From Oscillatoriales cyanobacterium Centralia_MAG_596 (lineage in GTDB: Bacteria; Cyanobacteriota; Cyanobacteriia; Leptolyngbyales; Leptolyngbyaceae): 43,305 bases of DNA. The position numbers and the translations under genes are program-made. Below the pieces are notes generated by a model that had not been told where the DNA came from, searched no databases, and was given only the letters and a program-made list of their open reading frames with translations. The first letter of the stretch is position 1. The number at the start of each line of letters is the position of its first letter. Below are positions 24,638-32,936 of the stretch, piece by piece. The DNA lies in assembly GCA_021323955.1 (NCBI GenBank), contig JAJPKC010000082.1, forward strand, positions 1 to 43,305, written 5' to 3'.

Positions 24638-26014
24638 TTAGGCCTCCGCTAGCAAATAGAGGCGATCGCGCAGCACGACGCTGCCCTTTTCCGTGAGCAG
24701 TCGCAGCACATCTACCGCCCGGAAGCGATCGATCTGCAAGGCCTGCTCAATCTGCGACAGCCGCGCCCCATTCATTTGCGTGAGATAAGCAATGATCTTC
24801 TGCTCATACGATGTTTCGGCTGCGGGTGGACTGTCAGTATCGGTGGGGGAAGCTGAGAACGGTACTGGTACGTCCACGACATCCTCTGTCGTCAGTGCAG
24901 CACTCTCAAGATCATGGATCGCAGCTTCGGCTGCCAGTGCTTCGAGATCGGCTGCAATGGTATCGGCCAGTGCTGCAGCGACTTCTGGGTTAAGTGCGAC
25001 GTCCGGGTTAATGGCGGCTTCTGAATGAACGGCAGCTTCTGGATGAACGGCAGCTTCTGGATGAACGGCGGCCTGATGGTGCGTTGACTCGCTCAGCACT
25101 GCTTCATCCAGGTCTGTTTCAACGACTCCAAGCCCGATCGCGTCATTCAGCAATTCCCACAGGATCTGGGTGGTTTGTGTGAGCGGTAGCCCGGAGCGAG
25201 AGAGCAGCACATCAAAACAGACATCACGAAAATCGGCATTTCCGGGTGACGCTAAGATTTCGTGATCGTGGCAGACTTTACCCAACATCAGGCAAGAGCG
25301 CAGGCCCGACGATTTTTCATTGCCTGTCCGAATCCGGAATTCTTTGACCAGCCGCACAATTAGTAGCGCACTGGCGCGACCGATCTCCGTCTTTTGCACC
25401 AGGATCTCTTGCTGTGTGAGTTCATCTGGTTCCGGCATGTTAATCGTCACCAGCCGATCCATCAGTGCATCCTGCGTTGAATGGACACCACAGTACTCCT
25501 CCGGATTGGACGTGAAGATGGCACGGAAGTGTGGGCTAACGCGAATGTATTCACTGCGATTATTGCTCGGCGGCAATACGAGCAGTTTTTCTTCCAGCGC
25601 TGAAAGCAACACGTTGTTCACTTCAGGACGAGAGCGGTTGAACTCGTCGTAAACCAGCGTGAACCCTTCCCGGCAAGCCAGCGTCAGACGCGAATCAACC
25701 CAGTTTTGGCGGAGCTCATCCTCAACTTTGACGACGCTGTGGATGAAGTTATCCACTACTTTTTTGCGGGTGTAACCCGATTGATTGCCAATCAGGTCAG
25801 AGGTTTTGAACTCGTCATCACCAAATATGAGCATCAGCGGGCGTGCCAGCAGATCGGCTAAATGCAGTGCCAGAGTTGTTTTTCCTGTTCCTGCAGGGCC
25901 ACGCAAATGCACAGAATAGCCCGATTGCAGATAGCGTAAAGCCCGATTCGCGATCCGTTCAACGGAGGGCGTGCTGACAAATCGGCGGGGGCTGGTTCGA
26001 AGTACAGTAGTCAC
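24638..26014 (-). CDS. gvpN: Gas vesicle AAA+ ATPase GvpN with added C-terminal winged-helix-like domain
   Basis: 458 residues. The start is GTG at 26012-26014, with CGAGG 7 bases upstream and the family N-terminus [20 protein letters not shown]. The MoxR-like AAA+ core has Walker [15 protein letters not shown], Walker [15 protein letters not shown], sensor-1 [13 protein letters not shown] and [13 protein letters not shown], and ends near residue 310. An Ala/Glu/Val-rich linker with an 18-bp tandem repeat (24986-25075) follows. The last 55 residues ([20 protein letters not shown] onward) look like a winged helix and closely match the C-terminus of GvpC in this operon. Usual GvpN proteins are much shorter. 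The core is thought to power GvpA or GvpC loading. Confidence 0.93.
   Translation of the reverse strand: MTTVLRTSPRRFVSTPSVERIANRALRYLQSGYSVHLRGPAGTGKTTLALHLADLLARPLMLIFGDDEFKTSDLIGNQSGYTRKKVVDNFIHSVVKVEDELRQNWVDSRLTLACREGFTLVYDEFNRSRPEVNNVLLSALEEKLLVLPPSNNRSEYIRVSPHFRAIFTSNPEEYCGVHSTQDALMDRLVTINMPEPDELTQQEILVQKTEIGRASALLIVRLVKEFRIRTGNEKSSGLRSCLMLGKVCHDHEILASPGNADFRDVCFDVLLSRSGLPLTQTTQILWELLNDAIGLGVVETDLDEAVLSESTHHQAAVHPEAAVHPEAAVHSEAAINPDVALNPEVAAALADTIAADLEALAAEAAIHDLESAALTTEDVVDVPVPFSASPTDTDSPPAAETSYEQKIIAYLTQMNGARLSQIEQALQIDRFRAVDVLRLLTEKGSVVLRDRLYLLAEA
24986..25075 (-). repeat. 18-bp tandem repeat inside gvpN linker
   Basis: Five in-register 18-bp units, the three at 25022-25075 nearly identical (TGGATGAACGGCAGCTTC type) and the two at 24986-25021 diverged. 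They encode six-residue units such as [18 protein letters not shown] and VALNPE. Copy number changes would lengthen or shorten the linker in frame. Confidence 0.8.
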
Positions 26015-26026
26015 AGTTGAACCTCG

Positions 26027-26066
26027 GAGTAGGATGTGGAGTGTCGGGTGTTGGGTGTTGAGTGTG
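26027..26066. repeat. Short tandem heptamer tract upstream of gvpN
   Basis: Near-repeats of GTGTTGG/GTGTCGG/GTGTGGG lie just 5' of the gvpN ribosome-binding site, between gvpC and gvpN. This is the same class of STRR-like tract as at 5556-5609, in the opposite orientation (complement of CCCACAC). It explains the open but non-conserved frame upstream of gvpN. Confidence 0.5.
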
Positions 26067-26141
26067 GGAAAAATCAGAGCAGACTGCGATCGCTGCCGCT
26101 TGCTGGTTCCTGATTCCGCTACCCCACACCCTATTCCCGCG

Positions 26142-27128
26142 TTAGGTATGGGCAAGTTGCATTTGAGACAGGTAGATGCGATCGCGCTGGGTGATCAATC
26201 CTTTTTTGATCAGCGAACGGAGCGCATCGACGGCTTGGACACGGTTGAGACTGAGTGCCGATTCAATTTCAGTCAGACGGGCACCTTGAACACTTTGAAT
26301 GTAGTCATACACCGTGTTTTCGTGGGCGATCGCTTCCCCTGCAGCCGATTTGATTGACTTTGCAGGTGGTACAACCGCAACGGAATTACCGTTTTGAAAC
26401 GCACCAACCGTGGCCGATAGGGTGACTGTACCGTTGGGGGCGACCGAGACACGCCCTACAGGCTTTGTCTTCTTTGGGATCGCTGGTGTGACACGTGTGA
26501 CCGCAACGCTGTGAGGATTGTCTCCCCAGACGGTGCCATGTAAGTCCTGGCAGAAGCGTTGTAACTCTGCCCGAAACACGGCTAACCGCTGAAATAGCTC
26601 CTGGGTCTCCAATTCACGCTTTGCCCGATGGTCGAGGAGCACCTGATTTAGCTGCGTTGCCCGCATTTTGCGCACGGCTTCCAATTCCACCAGGTAGCTC
26701 TGCACATCAGAACGTAAATCGTCAACGAAGGCAATTAGCTCTTGCTCTAGCTGTTGCGCTGCGGTGAGGCGTTCAAACTGCGCCGTTACTAAAAAATCAG
26801 CGGTTTTTTGGCGCAGAAGTTGGACAAAAACAGTCAGATCATGGGCTAACTGAGCGGCTTGAATCTGGCGACGATCGCCCGCGGCGGTTAGCAACGCTTG
26901 CGTTTCCGCTTGCAATCTTTGACAAAACTGCTGTAGCTCGGTTCGGCGGGCAATATTCTCACTCGCCAGTGCGGTACGAAAAAGGCTGAGATCAGCACGC
27001 AGTTGGGCTGCCTTGAGTTGACGCTCTTGCCTGGCAGCCGATAATGATTGAGAGACCATTTGCTGCCGCTCTACTAATTCCTGCTGCCGCTGCTGTCTCT
27101 GCTGCTGCCAAGAATTCTTCAAAGACAT
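26142..27128 (-). CDS. gvpC: Gas vesicle outer-surface protein GvpC with C-terminal winged-helix-like domain
   Basis: 328 residues. The start is ATG at 27126-27128, with GGGAGGG upstream. Residues 1 to about 205 are glutamine- and arginine-rich helices arranged in degenerate ~33-residue repeats with recurring blocks of the type R-x-x-x-A-A-Q-L-x-x-D-L-x-x-F ([42 protein letters not shown]). This is the GvpC pattern that wraps and stiffens the vesicle shell. A flexible linker (205-270) precedes a 55-residue C-terminal domain, [20 protein letters not shown] to QRDRIYLSQ. That domain is nearly duplicated at the end of GvpN. Its function is unknown. Confidence 0.9.
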   Translation of the reverse strand: MSLKNSWQQQRQQRQQELVERQQMVSQSLSAARQERQLKAAQLRADLSLFRTALASENIARRTELQQFCQRLQAETQALLTAAGDRRQIQAAQLAHDLTVFVQLLRQKTADFLVTAQFERLTAAQQLEQELIAFVDDLRSDVQSYLVELEAVRKMRATQLNQVLLDHRAKRELETQELFQRLAVFRAELQRFCQDLHGTVWGDNPHSVAVTRVTPAIPKKTKPVGRVSVAPNGTVTLSATVGAFQNGNSVAVVPPAKSIKSAAGEAIAHENTVYDYIQSVQGARLTEIESALSLNRVQAVDALRSLIKKGLITQRDRIYLSQMQLAHT

Positions 27129-27177
27129 TGTTAAAGCTCCCTCCCACAATAGTTGGGAATGATCAACTAATAGTTAA

Positions 27178-27204
27178 GCTGGGAAACTTGATGAGCTTCC
27201 CAGC
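27178..27204 (-). promoter_or_regulatory. Hairpin in the gvpC leader
   Basis: GCTGGGAA (27178-27185) and TTCCCAGC (27197-27204) form a perfect 8-bp stem with an 11-base loop, about 50 bases before the gvpC start. With the gvpA-proximal hairpin it could limit read-through or stabilise the processed gvpA message. No T-run follows. Confidence 0.4.
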
Positions 27205-27267
27205 AATCAATCAATCTACGTAATAGGCTGGGATAACATTCCCGTATTGGTCGTTACTAAGAACAAT

Positions 27268-27288
27268 CAAAGCCTGGAAAAGGCTTTG
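27268..27288 (-). terminator. Attenuator-like hairpin just after gvpA
   Basis: CAAAGCCT (27268-27275) and AGGCTTTG (27281-27288) form a perfect 8-bp stem with a 5-base loop, 4 bases after the gvpA stop. Only ATTGTTC follows on the minus strand, so it is a weak terminator. In other gas-vesicle operons a hairpin here keeps gvpA mRNA far above downstream genes; that role is inferred. Confidence 0.55.
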
Positions 27289-27292
27289 TCGT

Positions 27293-27511
27293 TTAAGCCG
27301 AAGGAACAGCCGCTTGAGCTGTCAAACCAACTGCTTCGGCATATTTCAGGTAGGTTTCGACTGATGCAATCACCACACGAGCTTCGATCGCCAGCAATTC
27401 AATACCAACTAAAGAAACGCGGACCCAAGCATCAATCACAATGCCTTTGTCCAAAATGCGATCAACCACTTCAGCCAAGCTAGAGGAAGAGTTTACTTTT
27501 TCAACAGCCAT
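27293..27511 (-). CDS. gvpA: Gas vesicle structural protein GvpA
   Basis: 72 residues, [20 protein letters not shown] followed by [20 protein letters not shown] and [20 protein letters not shown]. This is the near-invariant hydrophobic building block whose ribs form the gas-permeable vesicle wall. AAAGGT lies about 8 bases upstream of the ATG. It is first in the leftward gvp operon and the only gvpA copy in the window; many cyanobacteria have tandem copies. A hairpin after the stop separates it from gvpC. Confidence 0.98.
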   Translation of the reverse strand: MAVEKVNSSSSLAEVVDRILDKGIVIDAWVRVSLVGIELLAIEARVVIASVETYLKYAEAVGLTAQAAVPSA

Positions 27512-27958
27512 TATTTTGTACCTTTATGTGGATAGATGGAACTTGGTACGCCTCACCTCTCCCGTAACGGGGTTGACATGGGTTTTGGCTTCCGACTCTA
27601 GAATAGGCAGCGAATTTGTAGAAACAACCGTCGCAATCACGGAACCTCAAATCTTTTTTCTTTGATCAACTCGCAAAATTACTGAGTAATCACGATCGCT
27701 TTATGGGCACAGGGATAATCGAATCAGTGCCCGTTCAAGCGGGGAGCGTGTTGTCGGCTCACCACCGCTTTACACAACTTCATCAATCTCATACCGATTA
27801 CTTGAGTCGGTCGGTGAAGATGTCTGGATGAACAGGCCTATCCCTCAACGTTCGCAGTCTGGCAATCCGGCAGCTTCACTAAAAAAAGCGCGATCGTTCA
27901 TACTGAAAGAGAGCGTCACGCTTGCGTAAAGTACTTAGAGAAGTTTGAGGGAATCGCT
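27512..27958. other. Divergent promoter region between gvpA and the TldE/PmbA gene
   Basis: A 447-base gap with no ORF. It must hold the gvp operon promoter (leftward) and that of the PmbA-like gene (rightward). On the minus strand TTGTTT, a 16-base spacer and TATTCT around 27600-27630 are a weak sigma-70-like candidate for gvpA. No strong operator palindrome was recognised. Confidence 0.4.
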
Positions 27959-29299
27959 GTGCCGACTATTCATGAATTAGCGACTCAGGCAAAAGCAGCG
28001 GCCGATCGCCTGGGGATCCATAAATTTGATATCTACGGCTCAACGGTGGACGAGAGCAGCGCTAAAGTCGATCAGGGCAAGCCCGATCAGGTAAAAGCCT
28101 CTAACCGTTCTAGCGTTACCGTGCGGGTCTGGAATGATGACCAGACGATGGGCATTACCTCAACAACTGATGTTGATCCCAACGGGCTGGCACTGGCGCT
28201 GAAAACGGCTTATGAAGCAAGCTTTTTTGGGGTTAAGGACAACGTTCCTGATTTCAGCCCTGAAGCAACAGCACCCCTGGCGCGAGAATTCACCGAAAAA
28301 GCCGATCAGGCCCCGATTTCGGATTTGGTGGAAAAGTTGATTGTGGCAGAAAAGGCGCTGACAGCAGCCCATCCTGCGATCGCGTCGGTGCCATACAATG
28401 GATTGGCGCAGCGCGATATTGATCACTTTTATCTCAACAGCGAGGGTGCGTTACGGACAGAAGCCTACTCCACAACCTCGCTGTATCTCTACACCAAGAC
28501 CGAAGAAGAGGGTAAAAAGCCTCGTAGTGCGGGAGCCTTTCGCATTAGCCGTGGGCTGAACGCACTGGATGTTGATGGCTGCCTCAAAGAAACGATCGAG
28601 AAAACCATTAGCCACCTCGACTACCAAAAAATTCCCACGGGCAAATATCGGGTTGTCTTTTCGCCGGAAGCATTCTTGAGCTTGCTGGGCGCGTTCTCAA
28701 ATTTATTTAATGCTCAAAGCATCCTGGACAATCAAAGCCTCTCGAAACCTGAGTCGCTGGGCACTCAGATTGCGTCACCATTGTTATCTTTAGCCGATGA
28801 TGCGCTGCACCAGGATAATGTGGCGATTACGACCTTTGACGGTGAAGGTACACCCACCCGGCGCGTGCCCTTAATTACAGACGGCGTACTGGTCAACTTT
28901 CTGCACAGCGCTGGTACGGCCAAGCGATTTAACACGCAGCCAACTGGCCATGCCAACATGGGCGCAAAAGTGACTGTTAGCCCTCACTTTTATCACGTCT
29001 ATACCAATGCCGCTGCCCAACCGTCCTTTAACCTGGACACAGCCGAAAATGTGGTGCTGATTGATGACCTCCATGCACTTCATGCAGGTGTCAAAGCACT
29101 CCAGGGCTCCTTTTCGCTACCGTTTGATGGCTGGTTAGTGAACCACGGCGAGCGCACCAGCATTGAATCTGCCACCGTGGCGGGTGATTTTCTGGAGCTG
29201 CTGAAATCCATTATCTGTGTTGAGCCGGAAGCCCATCTCACTCCTGGTGGCGTGTGCCCGTATATCTGGGTCGAGGAATTGTCGATTACTGGAGAATAG
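27959..29299 (+). CDS. TldD/PmbA family metalloprotease-like protein (TldE type)
   Basis: A 446-residue protein of the TldE/PmbA family. The start is GTG at 27959, with GAGGG 7 bases upstream. Family features include VDQGKPDQVKASNRSSVTVR near the N-terminus and the central LDYQKIPTGKYRVVFSPEAF. The C-terminal block spans THE HFYHVYTNAAAQPS region to SFSLPFDGWLVNHGERTSIE. TldD carries the HExxxH zinc motif; none is visible here, fitting the catalytically silent TldE partner that pairs with TldD to degrade unfolded or modified peptides. TldD is not in the window. It is divergent from the gvp operon with no functional link seen. Confidence 0.88.
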   Translation: MPTIHELATQAKAAADRLGIHKFDIYGSTVDESSAKVDQGKPDQVKASNRSSVTVRVWNDDQTMGITSTTDVDPNGLALALKTAYEASFFGVKDNVPDFSPEATAPLAREFTEKADQAPISDLVEKLIVAEKALTAAHPAIASVPYNGLAQRDIDHFYLNSEGALRTEAYSTTSLYLYTKTEEEGKKPRSAGAFRISRGLNALDVDGCLKETIEKTISHLDYQKIPTGKYRVVFSPEAFLSLLGAFSNLFNAQSILDNQSLSKPESLGTQIASPLLSLADDALHQDNVAITTFDGEGTPTRRVPLITDGVLVNFLHSAGTAKRFNTQPTGHANMGAKVTVSPHFYHVYTNAAAQPSFNLDTAENVVLIDDLHALHAGVKALQGSFSLPFDGWLVNHGERTSIESATVAGDFLELLKSIICVEPEAHLTPGGVCPYIWVEELSITGE

Positions 29300-29685
29300 A
29301 GGGATAGAAGGGTATACGTAGCTAATCGTTAAGAGCGAGAGTTGCATCACCTGAAGGTTCAAGGTTAGGTCGGGACACGGTGTTGACCTGTCCCGATACG
29401 TCGAATTGAGCCTTGTATGAATCTGCAATACTTGGTACACCTCGTCATTAATTGGGGACAATTGGGTCGGAAATCAAACGGCATTTAGGTACTGGTCATT
29501 GGTCATTGGTCATAAGGCATTGGTCATAAGGCTCTACGGGCATATCAGAAAGGTCATTGATGGGGACAGTATCCAGGCGTGAGCCTGAGGCATGGATGTC
29601 CAAACTTTTTCGCACCACAGCGCAAAGTGTTGTCTAAACTCTAAACTGAGTAGCATGACCAGTCAGGTGTAGGGCAAGAAGGATT
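29300..29685. other. Intergenic region with tandem TGGTCAT repeats
   Basis: A 386-base gap without a gene. It contains an 8-bp inverted repeat TCGGGACA/TGTCCCGA (29370-29396) about 70 bases after the PmbA-like stop, a possible but T-less terminator. It also contains a TGGTCAT/TGGTCATAAGGCAT tandem tract at about 29493-29531, an STRR-like element. The promoter of the ABC gene should lie in the last 100 bases. Confidence 0.5.
29493..29531. repeat. Short tandem repeat TGGTCAT
   Basis: Three consecutive TGGTCAT heptamers (the first two as CTGGTCATTGGTCAT) run into ATTGGTCATAAGGC units. It is a third STRR-like tract in the window, of a different heptamer from those at 5556 and 26027. Confidence 0.65.
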
Positions 29686-31056
29686 GTGGCACAAGTTATT
29701 CTGGAAAACGTTTACAAGAGCTTCTCCAGCCGTAAGGACGAACCAGCGGCGACGACTGTAGCAGCAGAACCATTGCTCGCACCGCTGCACAAAGGCGCTG
29801 TCCCATCCAAGGATTCTGGGCGTCGCACTCATGCGATGAGTGTATTGCGGGCCATCAATCTGAGGATTAACGATGGTGAATTTATGGTGCTGGTAGGCCC
29901 CTCTGGCTGTGGCAAGAGTACCCTGCTGCGTCTGATTGCGGGACTAGAAGAGCTGACTGGTGGCAATATTTACGTGGGCGATCGCCTCATCAATGACCTC
30001 CCCCCAAAAGAGCGCGATATCGCGATGGTGTTTCAAAACTACGCACTCTATCCCCACATGACGGTGTATGAGAATTTGGCGTTTGGATTGAGACGGACGA
30101 AGGTTGGCAGCGCTCAGCCAGCCGACAATCGGCAACCGCTGACAGGCATCCAGGACACGCCGCTGAGTACACCAGATCAACTCAAACCTTCACGCTCCTT
30201 CCCCATTTGGGCCGAAAATCTGCTGATTGAGACGACCCGCAAATTGCCAAAGGGGCTACGGTTTCGATCGCAGCGGGAGCAGGCGATCGACCGGCAGGTA
30301 CGGGACGTGGCGCAAATTCTGCAGATCGAGGCGTTGCTCAATCGATTACCCAAGCAGCTTTCGGGTGGGCAGAAACAGCGGGTTGCCCTGGGGCGGGCAA
30401 TGGCGCGAAATCCCCAGGTCTTTTTGATGGATGAACCCCTGTCGAATTTGGACGCGAAACTCCGAGCAGAGACGCGATCGCAAATTGTAAAACTGCAGCG
30501 ACAGTTGGGCACCACGACGATCTACGTGACCCATGACCAGACAGAAGCCATGACGATGGGCGATCGCATTGCCGTCATGAATGCCGGGCAGATCCAGCAG
30601 ATTGCGTCGCCGTTGGAACTTTACAATCATCCCGCTAATCGCTTTGTCGCAGAGTTCATTGGTTCGCCACCGATGAACTTTTTGCCGGTTCAGTTCAAAG
30701 CGCCCTTGCTGATCACCCATCCGCAATTTCGCCTGACATTGCCTGAGGTGTGGGCGGCGGCATTGCAGCCCTACGATGGGCAAACGCTCACCCTCGGTAT
30801 TCGGCCAGAGCATTTGAATGTGAGTGCGGCGGCACCCAAAAATCTACCGATCCAGGTGGAACTGGTCGAGGCGCTTGGCAGTGAAACAGTCGTGGCGGCT
30901 AAGCTGGTTGGCTCCAGTCCTGATGCGCCCTTACTGCAAGCGCGAATTGAACCCGATCGCGTGGTCAGCCTGGGTGAACAACTCTGGCTATCGCTTGCAC
31001 CCGATAAGATCCATCTGTTTGACGCCACAACCGGTCAGGCGATCGCGATCCATTAA
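29686..31056 (+). CDS. ABC transporter ATP-binding protein, MalK/UgpC (CUT1) type
   Basis: A 456-residue ATPase with GTG start. Walker A is GPSGCGKST, the Q-loop FQNYALYPHMTVYENLAFGL, signature LSGGQKQRVALGRAM, Walker B FLMDEPLSNLDAKLR and H-loop VTHDQTEAMTMGD. C-terminal TOBE/MalK regulatory domains follow (LGIRPEHLNVSA region). CUT1 importers take up di- and oligosaccharides, glycerol-phosphate or glucosylglycerol. Two insertions are present: about 35 residues after the first strand (residues 15-50) and about 55 residues after LAFGLRR. The second is common in cyanobacterial homologues. No permease or binding protein is adjacent, so the ATPase probably serves transporters encoded elsewhere. 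Confidence 0.93.
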   Translation: MAQVILENVYKSFSSRKDEPAATTVAAEPLLAPLHKGAVPSKDSGRRTHAMSVLRAINLRINDGEFMVLVGPSGCGKSTLLRLIAGLEELTGGNIYVGDRLINDLPPKERDIAMVFQNYALYPHMTVYENLAFGLRRTKVGSAQPADNRQPLTGIQDTPLSTPDQLKPSRSFPIWAENLLIETTRKLPKGLRFRSQREQAIDRQVRDVAQILQIEALLNRLPKQLSGGQKQRVALGRAMARNPQVFLMDEPLSNLDAKLRAETRSQIVKLQRQLGTTTIYVTHDQTEAMTMGDRIAVMNAGQIQQIASPLELYNHPANRFVAEFIGSPPMNFLPVQFKAPLLITHPQFRLTLPEVWAAALQPYDGQTLTLGIRPEHLNVSAAAPKNLPIQVELVEALGSETVVAAKLVGSSPDAPLLQARIEPDRVVSLGEQLWLSLAPDKIHLFDATTGQAIAIH

Positions 31057-31126
31057 CTATTGCCAGTGCCAGTGCTGCTGCCAGTGACAGGTCTGGGCTG
31101 ACGTTTAAACTCTACCCTCCAGGCAT

Positions 31127-31822
31127 TTATGGGTCGGGTGATTGTGGGATCAGGTCATCTGCAATCAGCTTGTTTTGAATGGCGATAATGGCGGCTTTGG
31201 TGCGATCGCGCACGTCTAGCTTTTGCAGAATGGCATGGACATGGACGCGTACAGTCCCAGGCGCGATGTAGAGCATCTCGGCAATCTCCTGGTTTGTCTT
31301 TCCAGACGCAATCAGCGCCAGGATTTCCTGCTCACGTCGGGTCAAGGCCGAATCTGCTTTGTCCAGCGATCGTCCTGACATCGCTGCCGTATTGGTTTCG
31401 AATGCGGCACGGATCTCGTTGGTAGCCGCGGAATCCCACCATGATGCACCCGCCGCTACCGAACGAATGGCTAAAACGAGTGTTTCTGATGGTGCGCCTT
31501 TGAGACAGTAGCCCTGCGCCCCGGCCTCGATGATGCGGGTAATCAGCGATTTTTGCGTATGTGATGTCAGGATCAGAATCGGCAGGTTGGCACATTGTTG
31601 ACGGATCTGCCGACACGCTTCGATGCCGCCAATTCCCGGTAGCCCAATATCCAAAACGACAATGTCCAGGGGATGACGCTGGGCCATCTCGATCGCGATC
31701 TCACCGTCTTCGGCTTCGGCAACGATTTCAAATCCGGCTTCCTGCTGTAGCCGTACGCGCAGTCCGAGACGAAAGAGTTCATCATCCTCAACGAGCAGAA
31801 TTTTCAGCGGTGATGAGGGCAT
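31127..31822 (-). CDS. NarL/LuxR-type response regulator
   Basis: 231 residues from ATG at 31820-31822. The long open frame upstream is the kinase gene read out of frame and is not coding. The receiver domain begins MPSSPLKILLVEDDELFRLG, with phospho-acceptor Asp in VVLDIGLPGIGG and Lys in YCLKGAPSE. A LuxR helix-turn-helix follows (LTRREQEILALIASGKTNQE and TVRVHVHAILQKLDV). The start is 1 base after the kinase stop, so the two are translationally coupled and surely a cognate pair. The pair diverges from kdpA, making the kdp operon a natural candidate target. Confidence 0.92.
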   Translation of the reverse strand: MPSSPLKILLVEDDELFRLGLRVRLQQEAGFEIVAEAEDGEIAIEMAQRHPLDIVVLDIGLPGIGGIEACRQIRQQCANLPILILTSHTQKSLITRIIEAGAQGYCLKGAPSETLVLAIRSVAAGASWWDSAATNEIRAAFETNTAAMSGRSLDKADSALTRREQEILALIASGKTNQEIAEMLYIAPGTVRVHVHAILQKLDVRDRTKAAIIAIQNKLIADDLIPQSPDP

Positions 31823-31823
31823 T

Positions 31824-32936
31824 TTAGAGAGTCTCGGAGACATGGACTGGGAGGGTCGGCAAGCGGAAGGCAAACATGGCACCCGTGGGATAGCGATTTT
31901 CTGCCCAAATTGTACCGTTATGCGCTTCCACAATTTGACGAGACAGGTAAAGTCCCAGTCCCGACCCCTTCGCATGGCGATCGCTCTGTCCCTGATAAAA
32001 CCGCTCAAATAAATGCGGTAGTTCGGCTGCTTTGACGCCAGCGCCAGTATCCATAATTTTAATCGTTTGGTAAGAAGAGCCAGGTTCCAGCACAACTTCG
32101 ATCTTGCCACCCCGTGGCGTGTGGTTGATGGCATTAGTAAGAAGGTTCGTAAACACGCGCTGAAGCTGTAGGGCGTCGCCTTGAATCCATAAAAATTTCC
32201 GAAAATCCGATTCACCATAGTTGAATGAGATGTGCACTCGACGGCTGGCCGCCAGGTCGGTCAACGTTTTGGCGACTTCTTCGGCAATCTCGACTAGATC
32301 GACTGGAGCCAGATGCAGCCGCAGGCCCTCGTTGTCGGTGCGATAGACATCCAGCAGCGTTTCTACCATTTGCAGCGTGGTCTGATGGCTCCGGATCATC
32401 GTGTCCAGCACCGGATGTTGAGTGGCCTGAACTGAACCAAAACTCTCACGCTTAAAGGCCTTCAGTGTTTCGATCGCGCCCAACAAGGGCGTTTTTAAGT
32501 CGTGAGTGAGTGCAGAGACAAAATCTTCCCGCAGACTCGCCAGTTTTTCCTGGGCTTGCAGTTTCGCTTGCTGGTGCAGCAACGCCTGTTGATATAGCCG
32601 ATTGCGATCACCTAAAATGCCGGTCACGATCAGTGCCAGTGTTGCAATCACGCGATCGGCGATCGTGGGTACTTTAACAATCTCTGACGCAGGCCACCAG
32701 ATATTGCTGAGCGTCAGGAAACAGGCGATCGCGGTTGCTGAAAACACGGCTCGTCGGCTTAATCGCGTGGTCGCCAGCAAAATTGGGCCAATGTAGAGGT
32801 AGCCAAACACGTAATCTGGTGGTGTCAAGTACTCCAGTGTCAGCACGAATGCAAACAGTCCTACGACTAACCAGACTGTACTCAAACGCCAGCCTTTGAA
32901 GTGAATCAGCGGTTTGAGTGGCAGCATCTGAGTCAT
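31824..32936 (-). CDS. Membrane sensor histidine kinase
   Basis: 370 residues. Four hydrophobic segments occupy residues 20-115 (LSTVWLVVGLFAFVLTLEYL; LYIGPILLATTRL; AVFSATAIACFLTL; VIATLALIVTGILG), with almost no periplasmic domain, so it likely senses something in or at the membrane. A short coiled coil leads to the HisKA box FVSALTHDLKTPLLGA. The HATPase_c domain follows, with N-box LTNLLTNAINHTPRG, G1 IMDTGAGV and GSGLGLYLSRQIVEAHNG. Pairing of a HisKA-type kinase with a NarL-type regulator is atypical outside cyanobacteria. It diverges from kdpA. It lacks the N-terminal Usp/KdpD domain, so it is not KdpD by architecture. Confidence 0.92.
   Translation of the reverse strand: MTQMLPLKPLIHFKGWRLSTVWLVVGLFAFVLTLEYLTPPDYVFGYLYIGPILLATTRLSRRAVFSATAIACFLTLSNIWWPASEIVKVPTIADRVIATLALIVTGILGDRNRLYQQALLHQQAKLQAQEKLASLREDFVSALTHDLKTPLLGAIETLKAFKRESFGSVQATQHPVLDTMIRSHQTTLQMVETLLDVYRTDNEGLRLHLAPVDLVEIAEEVAKTLTDLAASRRVHISFNYGESDFRKFLWIQGDALQLQRVFTNLLTNAINHTPRGGKIEVVLEPGSSYQTIKIMDTGAGVKAAELPHLFERFYQGQSDRHAKGSGLGLYLSRQIVEAHNGTIWAENRYPTGAMFAFRLPTLPVHVSETL

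Noticed and set aside
31823-32218. 132-codon N-terminal extension of the response regulator
   Set aside because: It lies entirely inside the kinase gene in another frame; the receiver domain begins at the ATG at 31822.
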